A DNA stretch of 64,000 nucleotides, from positions 2,666,001-2,730,000 of the forward strand of contig NZ_CP139035.1 of the NCBI RefSeq assembly GCF_029854705.2. The letters run 5' to 3'. Source of the DNA: Akkermansia sp. N21116. Lineage in GTDB: Bacteria > Verrucomicrobiota > Verrucomicrobiia > Verrucomicrobiales > Akkermansiaceae. Both the position numbers and the translations under genes were made by a program. The notes below the pieces were generated by a model. The model ran no database searches. It had not been told where the DNA came from and saw nothing but the letters and a program-made list of their open reading frames with translations. Below, in pieces: positions 37,803 through 48,337 of this stretch. How positions within the stretch are numbered: position 1 is the first letter of the stretch; the number at the start of each line of letters is the position of its first letter.

Positions 37803-37824
37803 GCGGTTTCGTAAAGCGTTTTAC
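37803..37824 (+). promoter_or_regulatory. Inverted partner of the GCGGTTT element
   Basis: The segment gcggtttcgtaaagcgtttt matches the reverse complement of 37657-37676 over its first 12 bases. It shares its ending cgttttac with the 13001-13020 copy. It lies about 150 bases upstream of the alcohol dehydrogenase gene. Confidence 0.5.
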
Positions 37825-37973
37825 AGAGGGTCACTCTTCCATCCCCATGTTTCCTGGCAGTCTGCCTCTTCCACCTATTCGAAAAAAAATACATAAATAC
37901 CTATTTGTTAATAATATACAAACATTTATCGTCTCTCTCTTGCGAAGACAGAGAAATCGCCTTAGAGTAGGAC

Positions 37974-39155
37974 ATGCTCAATTTCGTCTACGACAACAAA
38001 ACCCGGCTTATTTTCGGGAGAGGAACACGGTTCGACATCGCCTCCGAAGTCGAGCCTCATTCCACAAAAATCCTACTGCACTACGGAGGAGGTAGCATCA
38101 AACGCTCAGGACTTTACGACACCATCACGCAATCGCTCCGGCAAGCCGGCATCGATTATGTCGAACTTGGGGGAGTCAAGCCCAATCCCTCCATCGCCCT
38201 CGTTCGTCAGGGTATCGACCTATGCCGAACCCATGATATCGGCTTCATCCTCGCCGTCGGAGGGGGCAGCGTCATTGATTCAGCCAAAGCCATTGCCTTG
38301 GGAGTTCCCGCAACCGAAGACGTATGGGATCTCTTCATGGGCAAAGATTCCTCATCATACACGCCTCTCCCTATCGCCACCGTCCTGACTATCCCTGCCG
38401 CCGGAAGCGAAAGCAGCCCAAATACCGTCATCTCCAATGACGAAACCAAAAGAAAACTAGGCCACAGCCACCCTGCCCTTCGCCCCGTCTTCAGCATCGT
38501 TGATCCGGAACTCTTCTTTACCCTGCCTCACAACCAGATGGCCAATGGAGTCTGCGACATGATGAGCCACATCTTCGAACGCTACTTTACCAACACAACC
38601 CACACCGACCTCTCGGACAGTCTCTGCGAAGCTACCCTGAGGACAATCATAAAGAATGCACGCATCCTCAACACCAACCTCCATGACTACGACGCATGGG
38701 CTGAAATAGCCTTCTCCGGCACTATCGCCCACAATAACCTTCTGGGCATAGGACGTGAACAGGATTGGGCCTGCCACGCCATGGAACATGAATTGAGTGC
38801 CCTCTACGACATCCCGCACGGCGCCGGACTTGCCGTCGTCACTCCGGCATGGATGCATTACGTCTACCGGGCCAATCCAGGCATGTTCGTTCAATTTGCC
38901 GTCAATGTCATGAATGTCGAAGGATCCTATCGCGACCAGGATTCCATCATCCGGGAAGGAATTAACCGCCTGCAGGCCTTCTTCCGTAATCTGGGACAGC
39001 CGACCACCATGCAGGAGCTAGGCATTTCTCCCGAGGACTTCCCGGTCATGGCAAACAATGCCATCAATGTGCGCGGTCCCATCGGAGGGTTAATGAAACT
39101 GGACGTAAAAGACGTTCAAAACATCTACAAGATCGCCTCCATGCAAACGATTTGA
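37974..39155 (+). CDS. Iron-containing alcohol dehydrogenase (BDH/YqhD type)
   Basis: A 393-residue cytoplasmic group III dehydrogenase that reduces aldehydes with NAD(P)H. N-terminal FVYDNKTRLIFGRGT and the nucleotide motif LHYGGGSIKRSGLYD are diagnostic of butanol-dehydrogenase-like enzymes. LAVGGGSVIDSAKAIA follows. Metal ligands are visible as Asp in NGVCDMMSHIFERYF and His in the later segments WACHAMEHELSALYDIPHG. Length is standard. It is transcribed alone with a clear terminator. The physiological substrate is unknown; aldehyde detoxification or fermentation is likely from the family. Confidence 0.92.
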   Translation: MLNFVYDNKTRLIFGRGTRFDIASEVEPHSTKILLHYGGGSIKRSGLYDTITQSLRQAGIDYVELGGVKPNPSIALVRQGIDLCRTHDIGFILAVGGGSVIDSAKAIALGVPATEDVWDLFMGKDSSSYTPLPIATVLTIPAAGSESSPNTVISNDETKRKLGHSHPALRPVFSIVDPELFFTLPHNQMANGVCDMMSHIFERYFTNTTHTDLSDSLCEATLRTIIKNARILNTNLHDYDAWAEIAFSGTIAHNNLLGIGREQDWACHAMEHELSALYDIPHGAGLAVVTPAWMHYVYRANPGMFVQFAVNVMNVEGSYRDQDSIIREGINRLQAFFRNLGQPTTMQELGISPEDFPVMANNAINVRGPIGGLMKLDVKDVQNIYKIASMQTI

Positions 39156-39222
39156 AAATGAACAATAAATAATTGAAAGAACGGCACGGAATCATCCGTA
39201 AGTTATAATATAAGGACTCGTC

Positions 39223-39249
39223 AGGCGTTCCCGTCAAGAACGCCTTTTT
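39223..39249 (+). terminator. Terminator after the alcohol dehydrogenase gene
   Basis: The 8-bp arms aggcgttc and gaacgcct with a 7-base loop are followed directly by a T-run. Confidence 0.9.
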
Positions 39250-39276
39250 CCGTTCTCAGCATCCTGCCAATCCGTC

Positions 39277-41547
39277 ATGAAATTTCGTTTCCCATTTACC
39301 GTTACCGCCGCTCTTCTTCTTACGCTTTGCCCTCTTCATGCTTTAGATCCTGCCTCTTCTTCTCCGGATGCTCCGGCACCTGCCACGCGAGAAGTACACC
39401 CCTTTCTCGAATCCTCCTTCCCTGTTGCGTGGAGCAAGCTGACCCCGGACAAAATCGTCCCCGATATGGAAGAAGCCATCCGTATCACTCGTAGCAGACT
39501 TGATGCTATCGGCCGGGTACCTGTCGAAAACATGACCTACGCCAACACCTTCGGCGCCTATGATGCCGCCATTGCCTTCATCGACGAGGCAGAAACAAAA
39601 GTTAGCCATCTCACCAATGTCTGCGACAGCGACGCCATCCGCGAGGCTACCGCTAAAATCATGCCGGAGCTAGCCGTCTTCTCCTCCGCCATCAACAAGG
39701 ACAAACGTCTCTGGAATGCCTTGAAAACAGCCTCCGAACACCTTCAAAAAGCCAATCTCACTCCCGAACAAATACGCTTCATCAACGTCACCCTCAAAAA
39801 CTTTCGTGATGGCGGAGCCGACATGCCGGAGGAAATCCAAAAACGCCTTGAGGACATTGATCGCGAACTGTCCGAAACCACTCGGCAATTCGGCAACATT
39901 CTGCTGGACAGCCATGCCGCCTGGAACTTCACGACCACACGGGAAAATGAACTGAAGGGGATTGACCACGACACACTTGTCCGTGCTGAAAAACGCTATG
40001 CCCAACACCATCCCAATGCCCCCCGGAAAGGCTGGCAGTTCACTTGGGACAACATCACCTCGGCCAACCTCATGGTCAAGGCGGAAAACGAAGAATTCCG
40101 CCGCAATCTTTGGGAAAAAATAGCCACGGCCTACACAGGCAAGTTCAATACGGAACCCCTGATCAAAAAAATTCTGAAACTCCGCGAAGAAAAAGCGAAG
40201 CTCATGGGTTATGACTCCTTCTCCGATTTTATCCTCAAGGACAGCATGACCGGCAGCAGTAAAGCCGGACTCGACTTCGTCAACGATCTCATCGACAAAG
40301 CAAAACCCCATTACTTCACGGATTTGGAAAACCTCCGCGCCTACAAGGCAGCCAAAACAGGCAACAACAATGCCATCCTGCATCCATGGGACACCGCCTA
40401 TTGGAGCGCCAGGCAAAAAGAAGAACTCTTCCACTATTCCGAAGAATCCGTCACTCCCTATCTGCCGGCAGATGCCGTCCTCAACGGCCTTTTCTCCATC
40501 GCCAACAGGCTCTATGGCATCACAATCACCGAACGCCCCACAGAATATATCGAACCAGGTTCCGGAGCGGCTCCAACGCCGGGCTCCATCGAAGTCTGGC
40601 ACCCTCAAGTCCGCTTCTTCGATGTAGCCGATGAAAAATCCAACGAACACATCGGCTCTTTCTATCTGGACATCTATCCACGTCTCAGCAAGCGTAACGG
40701 CGCCTGGATGGGTACAATTTCCCTTGCTCGCCCCACAACGTCCGATTCGCCCGGACATCCTCACTTGGGATTGATCGGCGCCAATGTCCGAGGCCCGGTG
40801 GGAGGCAATCCGGCTTTGCTGACCCCGGCCAACGCAAAGACTCTTTTCCACGAATTCGGGCACATGCTTCACCTCCTCTTCTCCAAAGTAGAAACCAGTG
40901 CGTTGGCAGGAACAGCCGTCCCCCGGGACTTCGTCGAACTCCCGTCTCAGCTCATGGAAAATTGGTTCTGGGAACCCGATCTCCTCAAAGACATGGCCAA
41001 ACACTATAAAACCGGCCAGCCCATCCCGGACAAGCTCCTCCTGTCCATGCAAAACGTCCGAAAGTACCATGCCGCCCTCAACTTCATGCGCCAGCTCATG
41101 TTAGGGAAAATGGACCTGGCACTCCACCTCAATCCCGACCTTCTCCGGAAAACCCCTCTGGATAAGCTCGACAAAGCCGTTCTCAACGATATTCTTTATC
41201 ACAAGGATGTAGCCCTCCCGAGCGTCGTCCGCGGAAGTCACCACCTCTTCTCAAATCCAGTCGGCTACGCCTCCTTCTACTTCTCCTACAAATGGGCGGA
41301 AATTCTGGAAGCCGACGCTTTCTCCAAATTCAAGCACGACGGTATTTTCAATCAAGCTACGGCCCAATCATTCCGAACAAACATTCTGGAAAAAGGTTAC
41401 TCATCTCCTCCCTCTGTCCTCTTCAAAAATTTCATGGGCCGAGATCCGAATCCGGATGCCATGCTCCGCAAATACGGCATCATTGATGAGGAACAACAAA
41501 ACCCCGCCCTCACGCTCCTGCGAAACAACCTCCCTCCCAGGGAATAG
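39277..41547 (+). CDS. M3 family metallopeptidase (oligopeptidase A/Dcp-like) with signal peptide
   Basis: A 756-residue zinc peptidase. The active site is TLFHEFGHMLHLLFS (HEXXH, about residues 528-542), with the third ligand Glu expected in DFVELPSQLMENWFWE. Other family segments are RNLWEKIATAYTG, YDSFSDFILKD and GSFYLDIYPRLSKRNGAW. The N terminus (FPFTVTAALLLTLCPLHA) looks like a signal peptide, which suggests periplasmic location, whereas E. coli PrlC and Dcp lack one. The protein probably degrades short peptides. It is followed after 10 bases by the flavodoxin/ferredoxin gene, so they are cotranscribed. Confidence 0.92.
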   Translation: MKFRFPFTVTAALLLTLCPLHALDPASSSPDAPAPATREVHPFLESSFPVAWSKLTPDKIVPDMEEAIRITRSRLDAIGRVPVENMTYANTFGAYDAAIAFIDEAETKVSHLTNVCDSDAIREATAKIMPELAVFSSAINKDKRLWNALKTASEHLQKANLTPEQIRFINVTLKNFRDGGADMPEEIQKRLEDIDRELSETTRQFGNILLDSHAAWNFTTTRENELKGIDHDTLVRAEKRYAQHHPNAPRKGWQFTWDNITSANLMVKAENEEFRRNLWEKIATAYTGKFNTEPLIKKILKLREEKAKLMGYDSFSDFILKDSMTGSSKAGLDFVNDLIDKAKPHYFTDLENLRAYKAAKTGNNNAILHPWDTAYWSARQKEELFHYSEESVTPYLPADAVLNGLFSIANRLYGITITERPTEYIEPGSGAAPTPGSIEVWHPQVRFFDVADEKSNEHIGSFYLDIYPRLSKRNGAWMGTISLARPTTSDSPGHPHLGLIGANVRGPVGGNPALLTPANAKTLFHEFGHMLHLLFSKVETSALAGTAVPRDFVELPSQLMENWFWEPDLLKDMAKHYKTGQPIPDKLLLSMQNVRKYHAALNFMRQLMLGKMDLALHLNPDLLRKTPLDKLDKAVLNDILYHKDVALPSVVRGSHHLFSNPVGYASFYFSYKWAEILEADAFSKFKHDGIFNQATAQSFRTNILEKGYSSPPSVLFKNFMGRDPNPDAMLRKYGIIDEEQQNPALTLLRNNLPPRE

Positions 41548-41557
41548 CATCCATCAC

Positions 41558-42325
41558 ATGGCTACTTACGCAATCCACTTCAGCCCAACCGGGACAACGC
41601 GCTTTTGTCTCCGTACCATCTGTCTGGATCTGGACGAACGTTTCTCGGAAATCAGCCTCAATCCATCCGTCGCCCGCAGAAAGACCTACTCCTTTCTGCC
41701 CGGAGACCTCGTCGTGATCGGCTTTCCCGTGTACGGAGGTCGCTTGCCATCTCTGCCGGAATCCCTCACAACCTACCTCCAAGGCAACGGAGCCAACGCC
41801 TGTTGCCTTGTCACCTACGGCAACCGGGCTTACGAAGACGCCTTGCTTGAACTGTCCGATCTCTGCACCGCGTCTGGATTCACCGTCATCGCAGGAGGAG
41901 CCTTTATCGGGCAACACACTTTCTCTCCACAAATTGCGACCAACCGCCCGGATATACAAGACATCAGAGCCCTGCTATCCTTCTCTGCCGCCATCCGCGA
42001 AAAACAAAAAAACGGTTCCTCCACCGTACCCTTACTACCCGGTAACAGGCCATACCGGGAATGGAACCCCATGCCTGTGGCCCCACAACCTAACGAAAAC
42101 TGCATTGAATGCGGAGCCTGTGCCGAAGCATGCCCCGTCGACGCCATCTCCCGGGAAGCCCATTACATTGCAACCGATCCCATCCGGTGCCTTGATTGTT
42201 ACGCTTGTGTCAAAGCCTGCCCCACCGAAGGCAGAAGTATCATAGCACCGCCATTCCAAAAGAAAATAGCCGATCTCACCGCCATGCTTCAAGGCGTCCG
42301 GCGAGAGCCCGAATGGTTCCTGTAA
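41558..42325 (+). CDS. EFR1-type flavodoxin plus 2[4Fe-4S] ferredoxin protein
   Basis: A 255-residue fusion. The N-terminal flavodoxin-like part starts ATYAIHFSPTGTTRFC, with an FMN phosphate-loop pattern SPTGTT and VVIGFPVYGGRLP. The C-terminal ferredoxin part (about 180-235) has two CxxCxxCxxxCP clusters, CIECGACAEACPVDAI and CLDCYACVKACPTEG. It should carry electrons in anaerobic metabolism; partners are unknown. The ATG at 41558 is chosen because it gives the correct flavodoxin start just 10 bases after the upstream peptidase gene. It converges on the lipoprotein gene. Confidence 0.88.
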   Translation: MATYAIHFSPTGTTRFCLRTICLDLDERFSEISLNPSVARRKTYSFLPGDLVVIGFPVYGGRLPSLPESLTTYLQGNGANACCLVTYGNRAYEDALLELSDLCTASGFTVIAGGAFIGQHTFSPQIATNRPDIQDIRALLSFSAAIREKQKNGSSTVPLLPGNRPYREWNPMPVAPQPNENCIECGACAEACPVDAISREAHYIATDPIRCLDCYACVKACPTEGRSIIAPPFQKKIADLTAMLQGVRREPEWFL

Positions 42326-42392
42326 AAGGAACGAAAAAGAATCTCTCTTTTTCATATTGCCGAACAACGGCAAAAACAAGAAGACCCGAGCC

Positions 42393-42767
42393 TTACGGTT
42401 TACGGGTAAACGTGAAATCCTGTCCGTCAACCGTCCAAGTCATATTCTCGGGAGTCACTTCCTTGACAATAACCGTTTCCTCAAAGGGGATAGTTTGCTT
42501 ATTGCCAATACTCTTTCCCTTCAGTTTCAGATTATTGCCGTCCAGTTCCCAACTTTCGTAAACAAGCGTCGCCATATTCAGGGAAGAGGCTTTTCCCCCC
42601 TTCTCCAAACGCACACCCTGCTGGGCTTTCGGTTGCCCGGGTACCGGTTGTACCCAGTCACCTTCCAAAGGAGCAACCGGATGGGTACCACAACCCGCCA
42701 GTATACCGGCGGCCAACATCGGAATCATCGTTTTCATCCACATAATCGAAATTGTATCGTTCTTCAT
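42393..42767 (-). CDS. Small lipoprotein, lipocalin-like
   Basis: A 124-residue protein with a lipoprotein signal ending LAAGILAGCG (lipobox Cys at about 26). The mature part is short beta-rich sequence: LEGDWVQPVPG, LVYESWELDGNNLKLKGKS and NMTWTVDGQDFTF. It resembles small lipocalin-like or META-like lipoproteins. In-frame ATGs at 42743 and 42737 are possible alternative starts. No function can be assigned beyond probable envelope location. An inverted repeat lies about 33 bases upstream of the longest start. Confidence 0.65.
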   Translation of the reverse strand: MKNDTISIMWMKTMIPMLAAGILAGCGTHPVAPLEGDWVQPVPGQPKAQQGVRLEKGGKASSLNMATLVYESWELDGNNLKLKGKSIGNKQTIPFEETVIVKEVTPENMTWTVDGQDFTFTRKP

Positions 42768-42799
42768 GTAGAGACATATACCATCTGTAAAACGTTCAG

Positions 42800-42824
42800 A
42801 TCACTAATAGGCTTGATTAGTGAT
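42800..42824. promoter_or_regulatory. Inverted repeat upstream of the lipoprotein gene
   Basis: Perfect 9-bp arms atcactaat (42800-42808) and attagtgat (42816-42824) are separated by 7 bases. It is a candidate operator. Related TGATCA words occur at about 42834 and 42881. Confidence 0.5.
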
Positions 42825-42889
42825 TGCCAAATGTGATCAGTGTAAAATCCCTGCAATCCACCGGCGTTAACGCTGTCACGTGATCATGT

Positions 42890-43409
42890 TTACATGATAC
42901 GACGACTACCTTCTCGTTGGATTTCTATTTGTTTGAGCTGGACTCGGTAGAGTTTGTTCCACTGTGACCAGATACGACAGACTTCTCTCAAGGGCTTGAC
43001 GAGTTGTGAGTATTCCATCCGCTCATAGCCTAGGAATTGCCTCACGTGCGTGTAGTTCTTTTGCTCAACCCGGGACTGGTCGTTTTTATGGTACGGATGG
43101 GATCTGGTCAGCTCAATCGGATGGCCTAAATGTTCCCTGATATGTTGCCATTTGATGCTCTCCCAACTGATGAACTCTCCTCCGTTGTCGCTATCTATTC
43201 CTTTTCATAGGAAGGGCGTGCGTTCCATGAGGGGGCCATAATGACTCAGTACCCTTTTGGCGGAACGGTTCCACCTGGGAACTATCTCCGTCCATCCACT
43301 GTACACATCCGTTATCGTCAAGATCCATAAGAAAGTGCCTGACATATCTCCTCCGTACAGCGCTACGCTATCTACTTCCAGCCAACCGCATTCTTCTACT
43401 TTACAGCGT
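42890..43409 (-). pseudogene. Broken DDE (integrase-core) transposase
   Basis: Reading the minus strand gives about 170 residues of an rve-type transposase catalytic core. The order is WLEVDSVALYGGDMSG (first Asp), LTITDVYSGWTEIVPRWN, GIDSDNGGEFISWESIKWQ (second Asp), HPYHKNDQSRVEQKNYTHVR (the Glu), then a C-terminal GYERMEYSQLVKPL. An in-frame TGA at 43205-43207 interrupts it just before the second Asp motif, and the N-terminal part is missing where the CRISPR array begins. The frame otherwise runs to a stop at 42890-42892. It is clearly inactive. The IS family is not certain; IS3/IS481-like is inferred from the DDE pattern. Confidence 0.85.
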
Positions 43410-43441
43410 TCTTCAATTCACGCACCCGCGTAGGGTGCGAC
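43410..43441 (-). repeat. Degenerate leader-distal CRISPR repeat
   Basis: The last repeat differs from the consensus at its outer end: tcttcaattcac in place of gtttcaattcac. It abuts the transposase remnant directly. Degenerate terminal repeats typically mark the oldest end of an array, which agrees with the leader being at the other end. Confidence 0.85.
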
Positions 43442-45559
43442 ACTACCAAATCACCGCCGACGGACAACTCTCCGCGGTTTCAATTCACGCACCCGCGTAG
43501 GGTGCGACTGGTGAGGACGGTGCAGAAGGGGGCGGTGTCGGTGTTTCAATTCACGCACCCGCGTAGGGTGCGACCCATGCAGCCATGTATTTTTTTGCTG
43601 TTTCCCGTGTTTCAATTCACGCACCCGCGTAGGGTGCGACTGACCAACATCGGCAACTGGTCCGGTGCCAGCAACGTTTCAATTCACGCACCCGCGTAGG
43701 GTGCGACACTTCCGGACCGTCTCCACGCGATTCTCTTCCAGTTTCAATTCACGCACCCGCGTAGGGTGCGACTTCGTACCAGCCCCGGCAAAGTCGTCCT
43801 TGTCGGGTTTCAATTCACGCACCCGCGTAGGGTGCGACAAAGCCTGCCTCGGAGAGGGGCAGGCTGAGAGGGGTTTCAATTCACGCACCCGCGTAGGGTG
43901 CGACAGTCCGTCAGATCAGATGCCGTGGCAAACGCATCGTTTCAATTCACGCACCCGCGTAGGGTGCGACATACGGATTTTCACCCTCAGTATACTTGTA
44001 ATAAGTTTCAATTCACGCACCCGCGTAGGGTGCGACTCAACACTCTATTGTCCACCCAACTCGTTAACCGCGTTTCAATTCACGCACCCGCGTAGGGTGC
44101 GACCCAAATTCTCAAGGGTGGCCACATCGTACTCGGTCGTTTCAATTCACGCACCCGCGTAGGGTGCGACCCGCCTACTGCTTGACGACCGCGGGATTGC
44201 CGTCGTTTCAATTCACGCACCCGCGTAGGGTGCGACCGGCTTCAATTTGGATGGGGCCGGAGGAGGCTCTGTTTCAATTCACGCACCCGCGTAGGGTGCG
44301 ACCGTTGACGAGATAGGACTCGTCCCCCGGCTCGCCGTTTCAATTCACGCACCCGCGTAGGGTGCGACCGGCGCTCTCGAATGTACCCTGGGATATCCGT
44401 CTGTTTCAATTCACGCACCCGCGTAGGGTGCGACTGGAGTGGCTTAGGTTGGAGATTTACGACCAGGTCGTTTCAATTCACGCACCCGCGTAGGGTGCGA
44501 CCTCCAGGCTTTTACGGGGAGCGCCAAGCTCGCCCGGTTTCAATTCACGCACCCGCGTAGGGTGCGACCGAACGACACCAGCTCCTTCCCCCCGTCAACA
44601 GGTTTCAATTCACGCACCCGCGTAGGGTGCGACACGAAGTTCGTATCATTATGCGCTTTGATCAAATCGTTTCAATTCACGCACCCGCGTAGGGTGCGAC
44701 TGCCCACTCCGCGACGCCGCACGCGTCGGCCTCCAGTTTCAATTCACGCACCCGCGTAGGGTGCGACGGAGAGATTGGATCGACTCTGTGCCAAAATGGA
44801 CTGGGTTTCAATTCACGCACCCGCGTAGGGTGCGACGGGGCTTACGGGAGTCTCCAGCAGGGGGCGGCGGCGTTTCAATTCACGCACCCGCGTAGGGTGC
44901 GACGCATTGATTTAAGCAAGATGGAGTTGTGCGCATGTTTCAATTCACGCACCCGCGTAGGGTGCGACGGGATACGAAGCCGGGAGATGAAGCATTGACA
45001 AAGTTTCAATTCACGCACCCGCGTAGGGTGCGACCCGCCATCCTGAAACATATCGATCTTTTGTCATGTTTCAATTCACGCACCCGCGTAGGGTGCGACT
45101 ATCCCCTGGAGCCGACTTGTCCGCATACGTCAAGTTTCAATTCACGCACCCGCGTAGGGTGCGACGGCTGCCAAGTGGGGTGTACTTGGGTCTGCCGTGT
45201 TTCAATTCACGCACCCGCGTAGGGTGCGACCCTTCGTGTTCTCGGGGACAGGTATAATCATAAGTTTCAATTCACGCACCCGCGTAGGGTGCGACTCGCG
45301 TCCAGGATCAACAACGCGATCAGCGTCGAGTTTCAATTCACGCACCCGCGTAGGGTGCGACGTAGTGGTTTTTCGCGCGGGCTTAAGGGAGCGATGTTTC
45401 AATTCACGCACCCGCGTAGGGTGCGACTTTTTGCAATCCACGCCCGCCCCCGCATCGGGACGTTTCAATTCACGCACCCGCGTAGGGTGCGACGCAATCG
45501 ACTCATTTTTTGGAGGCTGTGCAAGGAGTTTCAATTCACGCACCCGCGTAGGGTGCGAC

Positions 45560-46948
45560 CTACATGTCGGGATCCGGACATGTGCATGATGTTGGTTTCA
45601 ATTCACGCACCCGCGTAGGGTGCGACGGATAGGGGTATGAGTATGGTGATTGGCAAGGGGTTTCAATTCACGCACCCGCGTAGGGTGCGACATTATTTGT
45701 AACGCTGCAAGACTGGACAATCCCAGTTTCAATTCACGCACCCGCGTAGGGTGCGACCGTCAAAACGCCATCACGCCATCCCGGACACCACGTTTCAATT
45801 CACGCACCCGCGTAGGGTGCGACTCCAGACGTCGGTGCCCATCATGTCCTGGCCGTCGTTTCAATTCACGCACCCGCGTAGGGTGCGACGGTTCCCATCT
45901 GTCCATCCACCTTGACGATCGGTGTTTCAATTCACGCACCCGCGTAGGGTGCGACCCGAAACGCCACCGCCTCAGACTTCCGCGATTTGTTTCAATTCAC
46001 GCACCCGCGTAGGGTGCGACTCGTCACCGGGACAATCGGACAGAGGAAGCTCCCGTTTCAATTCACGCACCCGCGTAGGGTGCGACCCAGCCTCAGCATG
46101 GTACTTTTTGACGATCGCAAAGTTTCAATTCACGCACCCGCGTAGGGTGCGACCATCGTACTCCTCAAGCGCGTCGCAGATCAGGCCGTTTCAATTCACG
46201 CACCCGCGTAGGGTGCGACTCAGACCATGCGGAGCTGCCTCCGTCGGCACAGAGTTTCAATTCACGCACCCGCGTAGGGTGCGACGGGGTCCTGAATTTC
46301 CCGGCGTTCGCTGTAAGGGGTTTCAATTCACGCACCCGCGTAGGGTGCGACTCGCCCCCAACAAGTCCATCCTTCCATGTGCTCCGGTTTCAATTCACGC
46401 ACCCGCGTAGGGTGCGACTCGAAGGCCGCGCCGGGGCTGACAAGATCTACAAGTTTCAATTCACGCACCCGCGTAGGGTGCGACTCTCCAGAAGCGTCCA
46501 AAACGACAGAAACGCCAGCGTTTCAATTCACGCACCCGCGTAGGGTGCGACGACGCACTTGCTGTTCTCTCTCGGCAAGTCGCCGTAGTTTCAATTCACG
46601 CACCCGCGTAGGGTGCGACTCCCACACGACGAAGTAGGCATTGTCGATCATTGTTTCAATTCACGCACCCGCGTAGGGTGCGACTCCCACACGACGAAGT
46701 AGGCATTGTCGATCATTGTTTCAATTCACGCACCCGCGTAGGGTGCGACGTATTGAGCGGATTGCCCACATCAATGATAAATTCGTTTCAATTCACGCAC
46801 CCGCGTAGGGTGCGACACGCCGACAAATATCTCGCCGATAGATTGTTCTGGTTTCAATTCACGCACCCGCGTAGGGTGCGACTAATCTGCCGGCTTCATT
46901 CGAGTGATAGCATTCAGTTTCAATTCACGCACCCGCGTAGGGTGCGAC
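45560..46948 (-). repeat. 21-unit segmental duplication in the array, copy A
   Basis: This 1389-base block of 21 spacers and 21 repeats begins with spacer ctacatgtcgggatccggac and ends with the repeat after spacer taatctgccggcttcattcg. It is followed directly by an apparently identical copy. Confidence 0.95.
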
Positions 46949-48337
46949 CTACATGTCGGGATCCGGACATGTGCATGATGTTGGTTTCAATTCACGCACC
47001 CGCGTAGGGTGCGACGGATAGGGGTATGAGTATGGTGATTGGCAAGGGGTTTCAATTCACGCACCCGCGTAGGGTGCGACATTATTTGTAACGCTGCAAG
47101 ACTGGACAATCCCAGTTTCAATTCACGCACCCGCGTAGGGTGCGACCGTCAAAACGCCATCACGCCATCCCGGACACCACGTTTCAATTCACGCACCCGC
47201 GTAGGGTGCGACTCCAGACGTCGGTGCCCATCATGTCCTGGCCGTCGTTTCAATTCACGCACCCGCGTAGGGTGCGACGGTTCCCATCTGTCCATCCACC
47301 TTGACGATCGGTGTTTCAATTCACGCACCCGCGTAGGGTGCGACCCGAAACGCCACCGCCTCAGACTTCCGCGATTTGTTTCAATTCACGCACCCGCGTA
47401 GGGTGCGACTCGTCACCGGGACAATCGGACAGAGGAAGCTCCCGTTTCAATTCACGCACCCGCGTAGGGTGCGACCCAGCCTCAGCATGGTACTTTTTGA
47501 CGATCGCAAAGTTTCAATTCACGCACCCGCGTAGGGTGCGACCATCGTACTCCTCAAGCGCGTCGCAGATCAGGCCGTTTCAATTCACGCACCCGCGTAG
47601 GGTGCGACTCAGACCATGCGGAGCTGCCTCCGTCGGCACAGAGTTTCAATTCACGCACCCGCGTAGGGTGCGACGGGGTCCTGAATTTCCCGGCGTTCGC
47701 TGTAAGGGGTTTCAATTCACGCACCCGCGTAGGGTGCGACTCGCCCCCAACAAGTCCATCCTTCCATGTGCTCCGGTTTCAATTCACGCACCCGCGTAGG
47801 GTGCGACTCGAAGGCCGCGCCGGGGCTGACAAGATCTACAAGTTTCAATTCACGCACCCGCGTAGGGTGCGACTCTCCAGAAGCGTCCAAAACGACAGAA
47901 ACGCCAGCGTTTCAATTCACGCACCCGCGTAGGGTGCGACGACGCACTTGCTGTTCTCTCTCGGCAAGTCGCCGTAGTTTCAATTCACGCACCCGCGTAG
48001 GGTGCGACTCCCACACGACGAAGTAGGCATTGTCGATCATTGTTTCAATTCACGCACCCGCGTAGGGTGCGACTCCCACACGACGAAGTAGGCATTGTCG
48101 ATCATTGTTTCAATTCACGCACCCGCGTAGGGTGCGACGTATTGAGCGGATTGCCCACATCAATGATAAATTCGTTTCAATTCACGCACCCGCGTAGGGT
48201 GCGACACGCCGACAAATATCTCGCCGATAGATTGTTCTGGTTTCAATTCACGCACCCGCGTAGGGTGCGACTAATCTGCCGGCTTCATTCGAGTGATAGC
48301 ATTCAGTTTCAATTCACGCACCCGCGTAGGGTGCGAC
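46949..48337 (-). repeat. 21-unit segmental duplication in the array, copy B
   Basis: Offset is exactly 1389 bases from copy A. I saw no base difference between the two in the spacers compared. The flanking spacers on either side differ, so the boundaries are sharp and fall at repeats, as expected for unequal recombination. Confidence 0.95.

Noticed and set aside
42860-42900. Palindrome catgtttacatg and TGATCA words as insertion-sequence termini
   Set aside because: No matching inverted end can be located, because the other side of the element is missing at the array boundary.
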